Below are positions 16,776 through 25,439 of a stretch of DNA of 64,000 bases, piece by piece (position 1 is the stretch's first letter; every line of letters begins with the position of its first letter). Both the position numbers and the translations under genes were made by a program. This DNA is from Nitrobacteraceae bacterium AZCC 2146 (GTDB lineage: Bacteria > Pseudomonadota > Alphaproteobacteria > Rhizobiales > Xanthobacteraceae). Location of the stretch: positions 62,001-126,000 of the forward strand of contig JBAGRP010000001.1 in the NCBI GenBank assembly GCA_036924855.1. Direction: 5' to 3'. The notes under the pieces were generated by a model. The model was not told where the DNA came from, did not search any database, and saw only the letters and a program-made list of their open reading frames with translations.

Positions 16776-17161
16776 ATTCTTCGAGCCCAATATGGGCCGA
16801 AGCTTTCGCAAGTCTGCGGTTCTGATTGCGCAAACGCCAACCTCGGGATCGCCGTCTGCAGGTTTCCTTGCTCTATCGCCGCCAAAACTACTATGGCACT
16901 TGTTCGATCCTAGGCGTAGCCAGCGAGCCACGTTACTTTGCAACGGGATTGGTAAGGAGGTCGGAACTAGCGCGGTACTGCACCAGCTCATTCGGTACTG
17001 CAATGCTGTACTGGAGAAGGCGGGCATCATCGAGAGACGAACTGGCGATCGACTTAAGAACTTGAAATGAAAGGAAAATGCCCCAATAGTCAGCTTTGAA
17101 TTTCTGTCGGCCCAAAAAATCAGCTATTCCGGATCGGACGATAAAGCGAAATAACGTCAAT

Positions 17162-18151
17162 ATGTTAGCGCATCGATTTTGCATTGCACCCATGATGGAC
17201 TGGACCGACCGGCATTGCCGGGTGTTCCACCGGCTGATGACGCGGCGGGCGCGGCTATACACTGAGATGCTGACGACGGGCGCCATCATCCATGGCGACC
17301 GCCTGCGTCTGCTGGGCTTCGACGCCAGCGAACATCCTGTCGCGCTGCAGCTCGGCGGATCGGATCCCCGGGACCTCGCGGCGGCGGCGAAGATCGGCGA
17401 AGATTTTGGCTACGACGAAATCAACATCAATGTGGGTTGTCCGTCGGACCGGGTGAAGGATGGCCGTTTCGGCGCCTGCCTGATGGCGGAGCCGGCTCTC
17501 GTTGCCGAAGGTGTGGCGGCGATGAAGCGTGCGGTGAACGTCCCGGTGACCGTCAAATGCCGAATCGGCATCGACGATCAGGACCCCGAAGTTGCACTGG
17601 ATACGCTGGCGCGTGCCGTGGTCGCTGCCGGTGCAGACGGTCTTGTCGTGCACGCCCGCAAGGCGTGGCTCAACGGCCTTTCGCCGAAAGAGAACCGCAA
17701 CATCCCGCCGCTGGATTACGACCGCGTCTATCGGCTGAAGGCGTCTTTGCCGAATGTGCCTGTGATCATCAACGGCGGCATTGCCGGCATCACTGAAGCC
17801 GCGGCGCATCTCGTGCATGTCGATGGCGTGATGCTCGGCCGCGCCGCTTATCAGGAGCCTTGGCGTTTGCTGTCTGCCGATCCCGAATTGTTCGGCGAGC
17901 CGGCGCCACATGCGACAATGAAGGACGTCTTCGAAGCGATGATGCCCTACATCGAGAGTCAACTCGCGCAAGGCACGCGGTTGCACTCGATGACGCGGCA
18001 TTTCGTCGGTGCGTTCCACGGCGTGCGCGGCGCGCGGGCGTTCCGACGCTACCTCGCCGAGAACGGCGTCAGGCATGGCGCGGGCCTCAACGTGTTGCGC
18101 GAGGCCATCGCGCAGGTAGAGGACGATGCGCCGGAGTCGGTGGCGGCGTAA
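17162..18151 (+). CDS. dusA: tRNA-dihydrouridine synthase A
   Basis: FMN-dependent TIM-barrel enzyme of 329 residues that reduces uridine 20/20a in the tRNA D loop using NADPH. The DusA signature 'IAPMMDWTDRHCR' is at residues 8-20 and the catalytic Cys93 lies in 'NINVGCPSDRVKDGRFGACL'. The ATG at 17162 fits family N-termini, but no ribosome-binding site is visible before it. The 5' core at 17193-17216 is duplicated at 6035-6057, as expected if an element inserted here and supplied a new start region. The coding sequence is otherwise intact, so the enzyme should work if it is expressed. Confidence 0.95.
   Translation: MLAHRFCIAPMMDWTDRHCRVFHRLMTRRARLYTEMLTTGAIIHGDRLRLLGFDASEHPVALQLGGSDPRDLAAAAKIGEDFGYDEININVGCPSDRVKDGRFGACLMAEPALVAEGVAAMKRAVNVPVTVKCRIGIDDQDPEVALDTLARAVVAAGADGLVVHARKAWLNGLSPKENRNIPPLDYDRVYRLKASLPNVPVIINGGIAGITEAAAHLVHVDGVMLGRAAYQEPWRLLSADPELFGEPAPHATMKDVFEAMMPYIESQLAQGTRLHSMTRHFVGAFHGVRGARAFRRYLAENGVRHGAGLNVLREAIAQVEDDAPESVAA
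17193..17216 (+). repeat. Candidate right attachment core within dusA
   Basis: TGATGGACTGGAC at 17193-17205 is identical to 6035-6047, and the next 11 bases match with small differences. It encodes the conserved MMDWTDRH region of DusA, the part of the gene used by dusA-specific integrases. Confidence 0.5.
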
Positions 18152-18157
18152 TCGACG

Positions 18158-18670
18158 TCAGGGATAGCCGCGCAGCATCAGGCGGTCGGCGCGAACTTCC
18201 CAGCTTTCCAGCCGATCCAGGAAGCTCATGCCGAGCAGGTTGGTTTTCATCTGGCCGCGCGGCACCACCAGCGCCGGCACCGAGCGCTCCACCAGCTTGC
18301 CGATCGCGAGGCGATCCAGCGTCAGGCGCGCCGCCTTGGTATGGCCCGCAGCGGTCTCGACCTCGACATTGTAGTCGAGCAATTCCAACGGCAGCCCGGC
18401 AGCTTTCGCGGTCTCGTAGGTCAGCACTACCGACGTCGCGCCGGTGTCGATCACCATTGGCGCATTGACGCCATTGATCTTGGCCTGCAGGCCGAACTCG
18501 CCAGTCTGGCCGCGCGCCACTTCAACGGCACGCGTGGGCTTTGCGGGGGCCTTGCGCAGCATGTCCGAGACCAGCGTGCTGGCTTTGGCAATCTGGGTGG
18601 GATCGCCATAGGCGAGGGCGGCGCCCGCCGTCGCGGCGATCAGCACGATCAGCAGCAACACGCGGCTCAC
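18158..18670 (-). CDS. TIGR02281 family clan AA aspartic protease (retropepsin-like)
   Basis: Membrane-anchored single-domain aspartic protease of 170 residues. An N-terminal hydrophobic anchor 'VLLLIVLIAATAGAALA' is followed by a retropepsin-like domain with the active-site triplet 'MVIDTGATSVVLT' (Asp-Thr-Gly) and a Gly-rich flap region. As in retropepsins, one domain provides half an active site, so it should dimerise. I chose the GTG at 18670, just before the hydrophobic anchor; the longer frame upstream reads through the neighbouring DUF1289 gene. The two genes are only 10 bases apart and probably co-transcribed. The substrate is unknown. Confidence 0.88.
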   Translation of the reverse strand: MSRVLLLIVLIAATAGAALAYGDPTQIAKASTLVSDMLRKAPAKPTRAVEVARGQTGEFGLQAKINGVNAPMVIDTGATSVVLTYETAKAAGLPLELLDYNVEVETAAGHTKAARLTLDRLAIGKLVERSVPALVVPRGQMKTNLLGMSFLDRLESWEVRADRLMLRGYP

Positions 18671-18680
18671 AGCGCACCTG

Positions 18681-18899
18681 TCAGGACGTTGCGGCTTTCT
18701 TCTTCGGCGCCCAATTCGACGAGGGCTCCAGGCCGGCATCGGCCATGCGCGCCGGCAGCAACGCCATGATGTCCAGCCGTTCCGCGCTCTCCAGTTTGAA
18801 CCAGCGCGCGATCTCCGGAAGCGTGCGTCCGCAGCCGAGACAGAGGCTGGTTTGAGGATCGATGATGCAGACTGCGATGCACGGCGTTTCTTTGCTCAT
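18681..18899 (-). CDS. DUF1289 domain protein
   Basis: Small protein of 72 residues with the DUF1289 Cys pattern: 'CIAVC' at residues 7-11 and 'CLGCG' at about 21-25, four Cys that probably bind a metal or cluster. It then has 'RTLPEIARWF' and a helical C-terminus ending in 'KKKAATS'. The start 'MSKETPC' at 18899 agrees with family N-termini; a longer upstream frame exists but has no support. It lies 10 bases upstream of the aspartic protease gene on the same strand. The family has no firmly established function. Confidence 0.88.
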   Translation of the reverse strand: MSKETPCIAVCIIDPQTSLCLGCGRTLPEIARWFKLESAERLDIMALLPARMADAGLEPSSNWAPKKKAATS

Positions 18900-18944
18900 A
18901 CCAGGATATTGAAGCGGTTCGGATCGCTTTCGCAAGCGTTGAGA

Positions 18945-20546
18945 TTACAGTCCGGTCCCCGCGCTCATGATCGGCTTGTTGCGGGGGCGGCGGCGTTCGT
19001 CGGCGGTGTTGATCTCGTAATCGGGCTGCAGCGATGGGGCTTCCTCGGTCATCGGCGCCAGCGCCGACATCACGCGCTCCGGCGGAAAAGTGATGATGAC
19101 CTCGGTACCGACCCGCAGCTTCGATTTCAGCGTGAACGTGCCGCCGTGCATATCGATAAGGCTTTTTGCGATCGGCAGGCCCAGGCCTGCGCCCTGTTCG
19201 GCCGATTTGATCGAATTCGAACCCTGGCCGAACGAGGCCAGCACGATCGGGATTTCATCCTCGGCGATCCCCGAGCCGGTGTCCTTGCAGCTGAGATATT
19301 GTCCGCCGGAGGCGGTCCATCCTACCTTCAGCCAGATCTCGCCGCCCTGCGGCGTGAACTTGATCGCATTCGACAGCAAATTGAGCACGATCTGCCGCGA
19401 GGCGCGCTCATCGCCCCAGATCCGTGGCATGCCCTGCTCGAACACTTCGTGGATAGTGATGCCGCGGCTGGAGGCGCGCAGCTTCAGCAGGTGATGACAG
19501 TCGGCCACGACGTGCACCAGCGAAACGGCTTCTTCGTTGAGTTCGTAACGGCCGGCCTCGATCCGCGATAGATCAAGAATTTCGTTGATCAGGTTCAGCA
19601 GATGCACGCCGGAGTTATGGATGTCGGCGGAATAGTCCTTGTAGACAGGTACGGCGTGGCCGCCAAAAATCTCGCTCTTCATCACTTCGGAAAAGCCGAG
19701 GATGGCATTCAGCGGTGTGCGCAACTCGTGGCTCATCTGCGCCAAGAAGCGCGATTTTGCGACATTGGCGGCCTCGGCACGATGGCGGGCTTCGTCGGAG
19801 ATCGCCTTGGCCTGTTCGAGCTCGCCGATTAGCGCGTCCTTCTCGGCGCGGGCCTCCAGCGTCGCCAGGGTCGTGGAGTGCAGCCGATGCGCCAGCAGTG
19901 CGAAGTAGCCTTCGGCGGCGACCGCGAGCACCGCAAGCACATAGTTGTCGAATGTGCCGCGGAGGATGAAGTTCAGTGCGACGCCGAAGGTGACCGGCGC
20001 GGTAGCCGCAAACGCGGAGATTGGCAGGTTGGCCGCCAGCATGCTGGAGACCGCGACCACCAGCAGCATGAGAAACATCATCAACGAATTCGAGACGACA
20101 TCGACGCCAGTCGGGTGAACCAGGATGACGGTCCAGGACATGCCGTACAGCAGATCGAGCCCGATGAAGCGCATCCGCCATTTGCGCGTGCCGCTGGGCG
20201 AGGGCGCTTCGGCCAGATAGCGATTGCAGGCGCGGACGATCACGGCGTGAATGCAAAGCATCGCGCAGGACCAGATCGCAGCCGTCAATGGCTGCATCCA
20301 GAAGCCGAACAGGATGCCGGTTCCGATCACCAGCAGCGTCACCACCAGCGACGCGGACAGGCGAGTCTGGGCGTATTGCCGGAGCAGTTCGCGATCGAAG
20401 GCCGGACGGGTTCCGCTGGTCGAGGTTAACCGGTCGCGCGCCTCGCGGACCCGCTGCGCCGCCAGCCGGCGATTACGCGCCGGTGCAACGATCGATTTTT
20501 CAGCCGGAAGCTGAACAACTTCAGGCCTATCGGCGGGCTTACTCAT
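18945..20546 (-). CDS. Membrane sensor histidine kinase, PdhS/PleC/DivJ type
   Basis: Histidine kinase of 533 residues. The N-terminal part (about 65-220) is hydrophobic with six likely membrane segments and no large periplasmic domain. A short coiled coil follows, then the HisKA helix 'FLAQMSHELRTPLNAILGFSEVMKSE' region with phospho-His273, and an HATPase_c domain with N, G1 ('DTGSGIAEDE') and G2 ('GAGLGLPIAKS') boxes. The H-box sequence is close to the PdhS/PleC/DivJ group, which signals through DivK to CtrA. No response regulator is adjacent. It might control cell-cycle or polarity phosphorelays; the signal is unknown. Confidence 0.92.
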   Translation of the reverse strand: MSKPADRPEVVQLPAEKSIVAPARNRRLAAQRVREARDRLTSTSGTRPAFDRELLRQYAQTRLSASLVVTLLVIGTGILFGFWMQPLTAAIWSCAMLCIHAVIVRACNRYLAEAPSPSGTRKWRMRFIGLDLLYGMSWTVILVHPTGVDVVSNSLMMFLMLLVVAVSSMLAANLPISAFAATAPVTFGVALNFILRGTFDNYVLAVLAVAAEGYFALLAHRLHSTTLATLEARAEKDALIGELEQAKAISDEARHRAEAANVAKSRFLAQMSHELRTPLNAILGFSEVMKSEIFGGHAVPVYKDYSADIHNSGVHLLNLINEILDLSRIEAGRYELNEEAVSLVHVVADCHHLLKLRASSRGITIHEVFEQGMPRIWGDERASRQIVLNLLSNAIKFTPQGGEIWLKVGWTASGGQYLSCKDTGSGIAEDEIPIVLASFGQGSNSIKSAEQGAGLGLPIAKSLIDMHGGTFTLKSKLRVGTEVIITFPPERVMSALAPMTEEAPSLQPDYEINTADERRRPRNKPIMSAGTGL

Positions 20547-20660
20547 CGCACTTACACAAATCCTGCACGCCAGACGCGCGAATTTTCACTACGCCTATCT
20601 GTGCCGCACAATCATTAAGAGGTACCTTAAAGAACGCGATAATCAGGTTAATTAATTATG

Positions 20661-20707
20661 AAAATGGCCTCGACGGAACGACCGCAATGCGGGCTCACTC
20701 CGTCGAG
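20661..20707 (-). terminator. Candidate terminator of the hydroxyacid dehydrogenase gene
   Basis: CTCGACGGA (20669-20677) pairs with TCCGTCGAG (20699-20707), a 9-base stem with a 21-base loop, 22 bases after the dehydrogenase stop in its direction of transcription. The following ATTTTC is a weak T tract. Confidence 0.4.
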
Positions 20708-20728
20708 ATTTGGCCTAAAAAAGGTAGT

Positions 20729-21598
20729 TTAGCGCTGCAAACGCGCCAGCAGGCTCGACGTATCCCAGCGCTTGCCGCCCATCGTCTCGACTTCCGAATA
20801 GAACGCATCGACGACAGCCGTCACCGGCAGGCTGGCGCCGTTGCGGCGGGCCTCGGCGAGACAGATCGACAGATCCTTGCGCATCCACTCCACCGCGAAG
20901 CCGAAATCGAATTTTCCGTCATTCATGGTCTTGTAGCGGTTTTCCATCTGCCAGGACTGTGCCGCGCCCTTCGAGATCACCTCGATCACCGCATTGACGT
21001 CGAGCCCGGCCTTTTTGGCGAAATGAATGCCTTCGGACAGCGCCTCGACGAGGCCTGCGATGCAGATCTGGTTGACCATCTTGGTCAGCTGGCCGGAGCC
21101 GGCCGGTCCCAGCAACTTGCACATCTTGGCATAGGCCGCGATCACCGGCTCGGCCTTGGCATAGGCGTCGGCGCCGCCGCCGCACATCACGGTGAGCGCG
21201 CCGTTCTCGGCGCCGGCCTGGCCGCCCGACACTGGCGCATCGATGAATTTGAAGCCGCGCTTGTCGGCTGCGGCGTTGAGTTCGCGGGCGACCTCGGCCG
21301 AGGCGGTGGTGTGATCGACGAAGATGGCGTTGGGTTCCATGCCAGCGAAGGCGCCGTTTTCGCCGGTGGTGATGGCGCGGAGATCGTCGTCATTGCCGAC
21401 GCAGGCCATCACGAAATCCTGGCCCTCGGCCGCGGCCTGCGGCGTCGATGCCGTGCGCCCGCCGAACTTCTCGGCCCAGGCTTTCGACTTCGCCGGCGTG
21501 CGGTTGAACACCGTCACCTCGTGACCGCCCTTGACGGCGAGGTGTCCTGCCATGGGAAAACCCATGACGCCGAGACCGAGGAAAGCAACTTTGGCCAT
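20729..21598 (-). CDS. NAD(P)-dependent beta-hydroxyacid dehydrogenase (3-hydroxyisobutyrate / tartronate semialdehyde reductase family)
   Basis: Cytoplasmic oxidoreductase of 289 residues. The Rossmann motif 'VAFLGLGVMGFPMAGHLA' is at the N-terminus, the substrate motif 'DAPVSGGQAGAENGALTVM' near residues 117-135, and the catalytic Lys in 'GSGQLTKMVNQICIAGLVE' (about Lys170). Start at 21598 was chosen because AAAGGG lies 8 bases upstream; an ATG two codons earlier is too close to it. It reduces or oxidises a short beta-hydroxyacid such as 3-hydroxyisobutyrate or tartronate semialdehyde; the exact substrate cannot be decided here. It is monocistronic. Confidence 0.92.
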   Translation of the reverse strand: MAKVAFLGLGVMGFPMAGHLAVKGGHEVTVFNRTPAKSKAWAEKFGGRTASTPQAAAEGQDFVMACVGNDDDLRAITTGENGAFAGMEPNAIFVDHTTASAEVARELNAAADKRGFKFIDAPVSGGQAGAENGALTVMCGGGADAYAKAEPVIAAYAKMCKLLGPAGSGQLTKMVNQICIAGLVEALSEGIHFAKKAGLDVNAVIEVISKGAAQSWQMENRYKTMNDGKFDFGFAVEWMRKDLSICLAEARRNGASLPVTAVVDAFYSEVETMGGKRWDTSSLLARLQR

Positions 21599-21893
21599 GT
21601 CCATACCCTTTGGATGTTGTCGGCTTTGCTGCCGAACGTGGTCTATGCGGAAAGGTGAGGGCGCCCGCCGGTTCGGAGCGGGGCGCGGATGAAGGAGCCT
21701 CAGCATAATCGCTGCGGCGGATGCGGCAAAGCCCCGCCGGAAATCTGTACGCCAAGATCGTGGTGCACTGCAAAATGATTTATGGCGAGCATTGGCCGAA
21801 CAAACGTGATCACGGCGCAAAATCGGCATGTATTTGCAGTGGAATAACACTATGTGTGCGGTCTGAATTCGTCCGTAGATCGGGAGACACGCA

Positions 21894-23027
21894 TTGAGCG
21901 TTTCACAGCAGCAGGTTCTTGATGGTTTGGCCAAGGTGACGTCGCCGCGCGGCGTGCCCTTGGTGCATGCCAATGTGTTGTCGGAGATTTCCGTCACCGA
22001 CGGCAAGGTACTGTTCTCGATCAATGTCGATGCCGCTGAGGCCCGTGCCTGGGAAAGCGTGCGCGCGCAGGCCGAGGCCGCCGTCCGCGCGATTCCCGGC
22101 GTCACCGGCGCGATGGTTGCGCTGACGGCCGAACGAAAGCCCGGCACGGCTCCGGCGCCGCACCGCCATAGTCACGACCATGGCGTGCAGCCGGTCTCGG
22201 CGCATCGTCCGCCGCAAAGTCCGGCGGGCTCGCCGATGTCGAAACAGGCTGAAATCCCCGGCATTGCCGCGGTGATCGCGGTTGCTTCCGGCAAGGGCGG
22301 CGTCGGCAAGTCGACCACCGCGCTCAATCTGGCGCTGGGCCTGCGCGACCTCGGCCTGCGCGTTGGCTTGCTGGACGCCGACATCTACGGCCCGTCGGTG
22401 CCGCGGCTCGCCGGCATCCGCGAAAAGCCGATGCTCGACGACCACAAAAAGATGATTCCGATCATGAAGTTCGGGCTTTCGATCATGTCGATCGGCTTCC
22501 TGGTCGAGGAGGAGACCGCGATGATCTGGCGCGGGCCCATGGTGATGTCGGCGATTACCCAGATGCTGCGCGACGTCGCCTGGGGCACGCTCGATGTTCT
22601 CGTCGTCGACATGCCGCCGGGCACCGGCGACGCCCAGCTGACGCTGGCCCAGAACGTGCCGTTGAAGGGCGCGGTGATCGTCTCGACGCCACAGGATCTC
22701 GCATTGATCGATGCCCGCCGGGGCCTTGCCATGTTCACCAAGGTCAATGTGCCCGTGCTCGGCATCGTCGAGAACATGAGCTATTTCCAGTGTCCGGAAT
22801 GCGGGACGCGGTCCGACATTTTTGGCCACGGCGGGGCGCGGCATGAGGCCGAGCGGCTTAACGTGCCGTTCCTCGGAGAAGTGCCGCTGCACATGTCGAT
22901 TCGCGCCATGTCGGATGCGGGCACCCCGGTCGTCGAAAGCGAGCCGGAGGGCCCGCATGCGGCGATCTACCGCGCGATTGGCACCAAGATTCGTGACCGG
23001 CTTCAGGGCGCCATAGCCGCCGCCTGA
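21894..23027 (+). CDS. apbC: Mrp/NBP35 family Fe-S cluster carrier ATPase
   Basis: P-loop ATPase of 377 residues that holds and transfers Fe-S clusters. It has an N-terminal MIP18/DUF59 domain (about 1-80), a variable linker with the His-rich 'HRHSHDHG' at residues 90-97, then the ParA-like ATPase domain with deviant Walker A 'GKGGVGKSTT' (133-142) and the cluster-binding 'CPECG' near residue 300. The start is TTG at 21894 with CGGGAG 4 bases before its spacer. The His-rich linker is not part of the core family and might bind metal ions. It is monocistronic, followed by a hairpin. Confidence 0.94.
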   Translation: MSVSQQQVLDGLAKVTSPRGVPLVHANVLSEISVTDGKVLFSINVDAAEARAWESVRAQAEAAVRAIPGVTGAMVALTAERKPGTAPAPHRHSHDHGVQPVSAHRPPQSPAGSPMSKQAEIPGIAAVIAVASGKGGVGKSTTALNLALGLRDLGLRVGLLDADIYGPSVPRLAGIREKPMLDDHKKMIPIMKFGLSIMSIGFLVEEETAMIWRGPMVMSAITQMLRDVAWGTLDVLVVDMPPGTGDAQLTLAQNVPLKGAVIVSTPQDLALIDARRGLAMFTKVNVPVLGIVENMSYFQCPECGTRSDIFGHGGARHEAERLNVPFLGEVPLHMSIRAMSDAGTPVVESEPEGPHAAIYRAIGTKIRDRLQGAIAAA

Positions 23028-23031
23028 GGCG

Positions 23032-23062
23032 ATGCGGCAAACCCATGGCGTTCTTGCCGCAT
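23032..23062 (+). terminator. Candidate terminator after the Mrp gene
   Basis: A perfect 9-base stem, ATGCGGCAA (23032-23040) with TTGCCGCAT (23054-23062), lies just after the stop codon and is followed by a mixed T-rich stretch, not a clean T run. Confidence 0.45.
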
Positions 23063-23229
23063 TGAACTTTCGTTTAATTGGCGCGGTGAAGGCACTCGCC
23101 GCGTTTTCCGCGGCCGAATATCCATGTTAGATAGCCGTGCACCAGAGCGTCTGCGTTGAATCGGGTTCGTTTCACCGTTGAACATGCTCCAGGGAATTCT
23201 GGGAAACGCCCGCAACAAGGAGAGCTTGA

Positions 23230-24318
<1,089 letters not shown>

Positions 24319-24344
24319 TCTCCAGCTTCGATGAAAAACAAGAG

Positions 24345-24374
24345 CCCGGCCTTCGCGAGAAGGTCGGGTTTTTT
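24345..24374 (+). terminator. Rho-independent terminator after dctP
   Basis: CCCGGCCTTC and GAAGGTCGGG form a 10-base stem (one G-U pair) around GCGA, followed by TTTTTT. This is a strong intrinsic terminator 26 bases after the DctP gene stop. Confidence 0.85.
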
Positions 24375-24498
24375 GTTGCGTCGGGCTCCATTCAACTCGC
24401 GCGGGACGCAGTATTGTCGAAGCTCGGAATCCGCTAATGGCTCCGGACCGACGACGTGTCGGGAAGCCGTTTGTTTTGACCAGAAAGAGACGCCTGCC

Positions 24499-25248
24499 AT
24501 GACTGAACCGGAGATTGCCGCTGCCGCCGAGATTCTTGCGAAGGCACGCCGGAACGGGACGCAGATCGAGGCGCTGCCGGTCACGCCATCTTCGGTGGTG
24601 GAGGCGCATGCGATCCAGGATCGCGTGGCCGCCCTGGTGGGAGAGCCTATCGGAGCCTTCAAGGCCGGCGCACCGCCCGATAGCACGCCGACGCGCGGAT
24701 TGATCGAGGCGCGGATGATCCGCGCGAGCCCGGCGCGGATGTCGGTGGCCGAGGTGCCTCATTGCGGGGTGGAGGGTGAAATCGCCTTCCGCTTCAACAG
24801 CGATCTGCCCGCGAGGGACGCGCCTTACACGCGCGACGAGGTCGCGAAGGCTGTCGCCGTGCTGCCGGCCATCGAGGTGGTGTCGAGCCGGTTTCGCGAT
24901 CCGACGAGTCGGCCACGTCTGGAGCAGCTCGCGGATTGCGGAATTAATGGAGGGCTGGTGCTTGGGCCTGAGATGGCTGACTGGTCGCATCTCGATCTGC
25001 CGAACCTGCACATCACTTTTGTTGTGAACGGCGAGACGGTGCTGGAGCGCGACGGCGGCCATCCGACCGATGATCCGCTTGCAGCCGCGGTCGCACTGGC
25101 CAACATGCGGCGCGATGCCGGCGGCGTGAAGGCAGGCCAGATCGTGACAACGGGCAGCTGGACAGGAATGCCGTTCCTGAAGCCGGGCGATCGCTGCGTG
25201 GTCCAGTTTGAGACGCTGGGCGGAGCTGAAGTCGTGTTCGACAGCTAG
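24499..25248 (+). CDS. 2-keto-4-pentenoate hydratase family protein
   Basis: FAH-superfamily hydratase/decarboxylase-like enzyme of 249 residues. Landmarks are the N-terminal helix 'AEILAKARRNGTQIEALP', 'GVEGEIAFRFNSDLP' with the metal-binding acidic residues Glu-X-Glu, and 'NMRRDAGGVKAGQIVTTGSWTGMPFL' near the C-terminus. The ATG at 24499 has AGAGA about 8 bases upstream; the frame upstream overlaps the dctP terminator and was not used. It sits between the TRAP binding protein and membrane genes, so it may act on the imported acid, but the substrate is unknown. Confidence 0.9.
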   Translation: MTEPEIAAAAEILAKARRNGTQIEALPVTPSSVVEAHAIQDRVAALVGEPIGAFKAGAPPDSTPTRGLIEARMIRASPARMSVAEVPHCGVEGEIAFRFNSDLPARDAPYTRDEVAKAVAVLPAIEVVSSRFRDPTSRPRLEQLADCGINGGLVLGPEMADWSHLDLPNLHITFVVNGETVLERDGGHPTDDPLAAAVALANMRRDAGGVKAGQIVTTGSWTGMPFLKPGDRCVVQFETLGGAEVVFDS

Positions 25249-25276
25249 AGCGTTTTCAGATTGAGCCGACCACCGT

Positions 25277-25380
25277 CCTCATGGTGAGGAGCGCGCTCTT
25301 GGGCGCGCGTCTCGAACCATGAAGCGTGTTTCGCCCATCCTTCGAGACGCGGTCGAAGACGACCGCTCCTCAGGATGAGG
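25277..25380. repeat. Long imperfect palindromic intergenic element
   Basis: CCTCATGGTGAGGAGC (25277-25292) is inverted as GCTCCTCAGGATGAGG (25365-25380). An inner pair, GCGCGTCTCGAACCAT with ATCCTTCGAGACGCG, extends the stem. The element lies between two convergent genes (hydratase and dctM). It resembles the interspersed repeats common in Bradyrhizobium-type genomes and can fold in RNA from either strand, perhaps serving as a shared transcription stop. Confidence 0.7.
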
Positions 25381-25439
25381 AATCCGTGGGGATTGGATTA
25401 TTCATCTCAATCCGAAAAGCTCCAAGCTACCCCGCTCGT

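Larger units (their letters stand above)
16308..17161. other. Gene-poor stretch at the right edge of the candidate island
   Basis: These 854 bases between the MFS gene and dusA hold the right direct-repeat copy (about 16497-16668) and a tRNA-Arg 3' fragment (16721-16775). A minus-strand frame at 16318-16539 and the end of a plus-strand frame at about 16930-17070 look faintly protein-like, the latter with 'VLEKAGIIERR' as in winged-helix proteins, but neither has a clear start or ribosome-binding site. They may be relics. The base composition is less GC-rich than in the flanking genes. Confidence 0.6.
6035..17216. mobile_element. Candidate genomic island inserted in dusA, carrying malonate catabolism genes
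   Basis: The segment is bounded by two copies of the dusA 5' core (6035-6057 and 17193-17216). It contains the complete mdc system, its transporter and regulator, a truncated phosphatase-family gene, an MFS transporter, a degenerate direct repeat and a 3' tRNA-Arg fragment. dusA is a known integration target for prophages and islands in proteobacteria. No integrase, recombination directionality factor or phage gene is left, so if it was a mobile element it is now fixed. Alternative: local rearrangement that duplicated a short piece of dusA. Confidence 0.5.

Noticed and set aside
16350..17030. 226-residue minus-strand frame through the island edge
   Set aside because: It crosses the tRNA fragment and the repeat, has atypical composition, and shows no protein motif.
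16720..17070. Plus-strand frame starting 'MAHPTRFERVTFAFGGQR'
   Set aside because: Its N-terminus is the antisense translation of the tRNA-Arg fragment, a well-known spurious reading frame; there is no ribosome-binding site.
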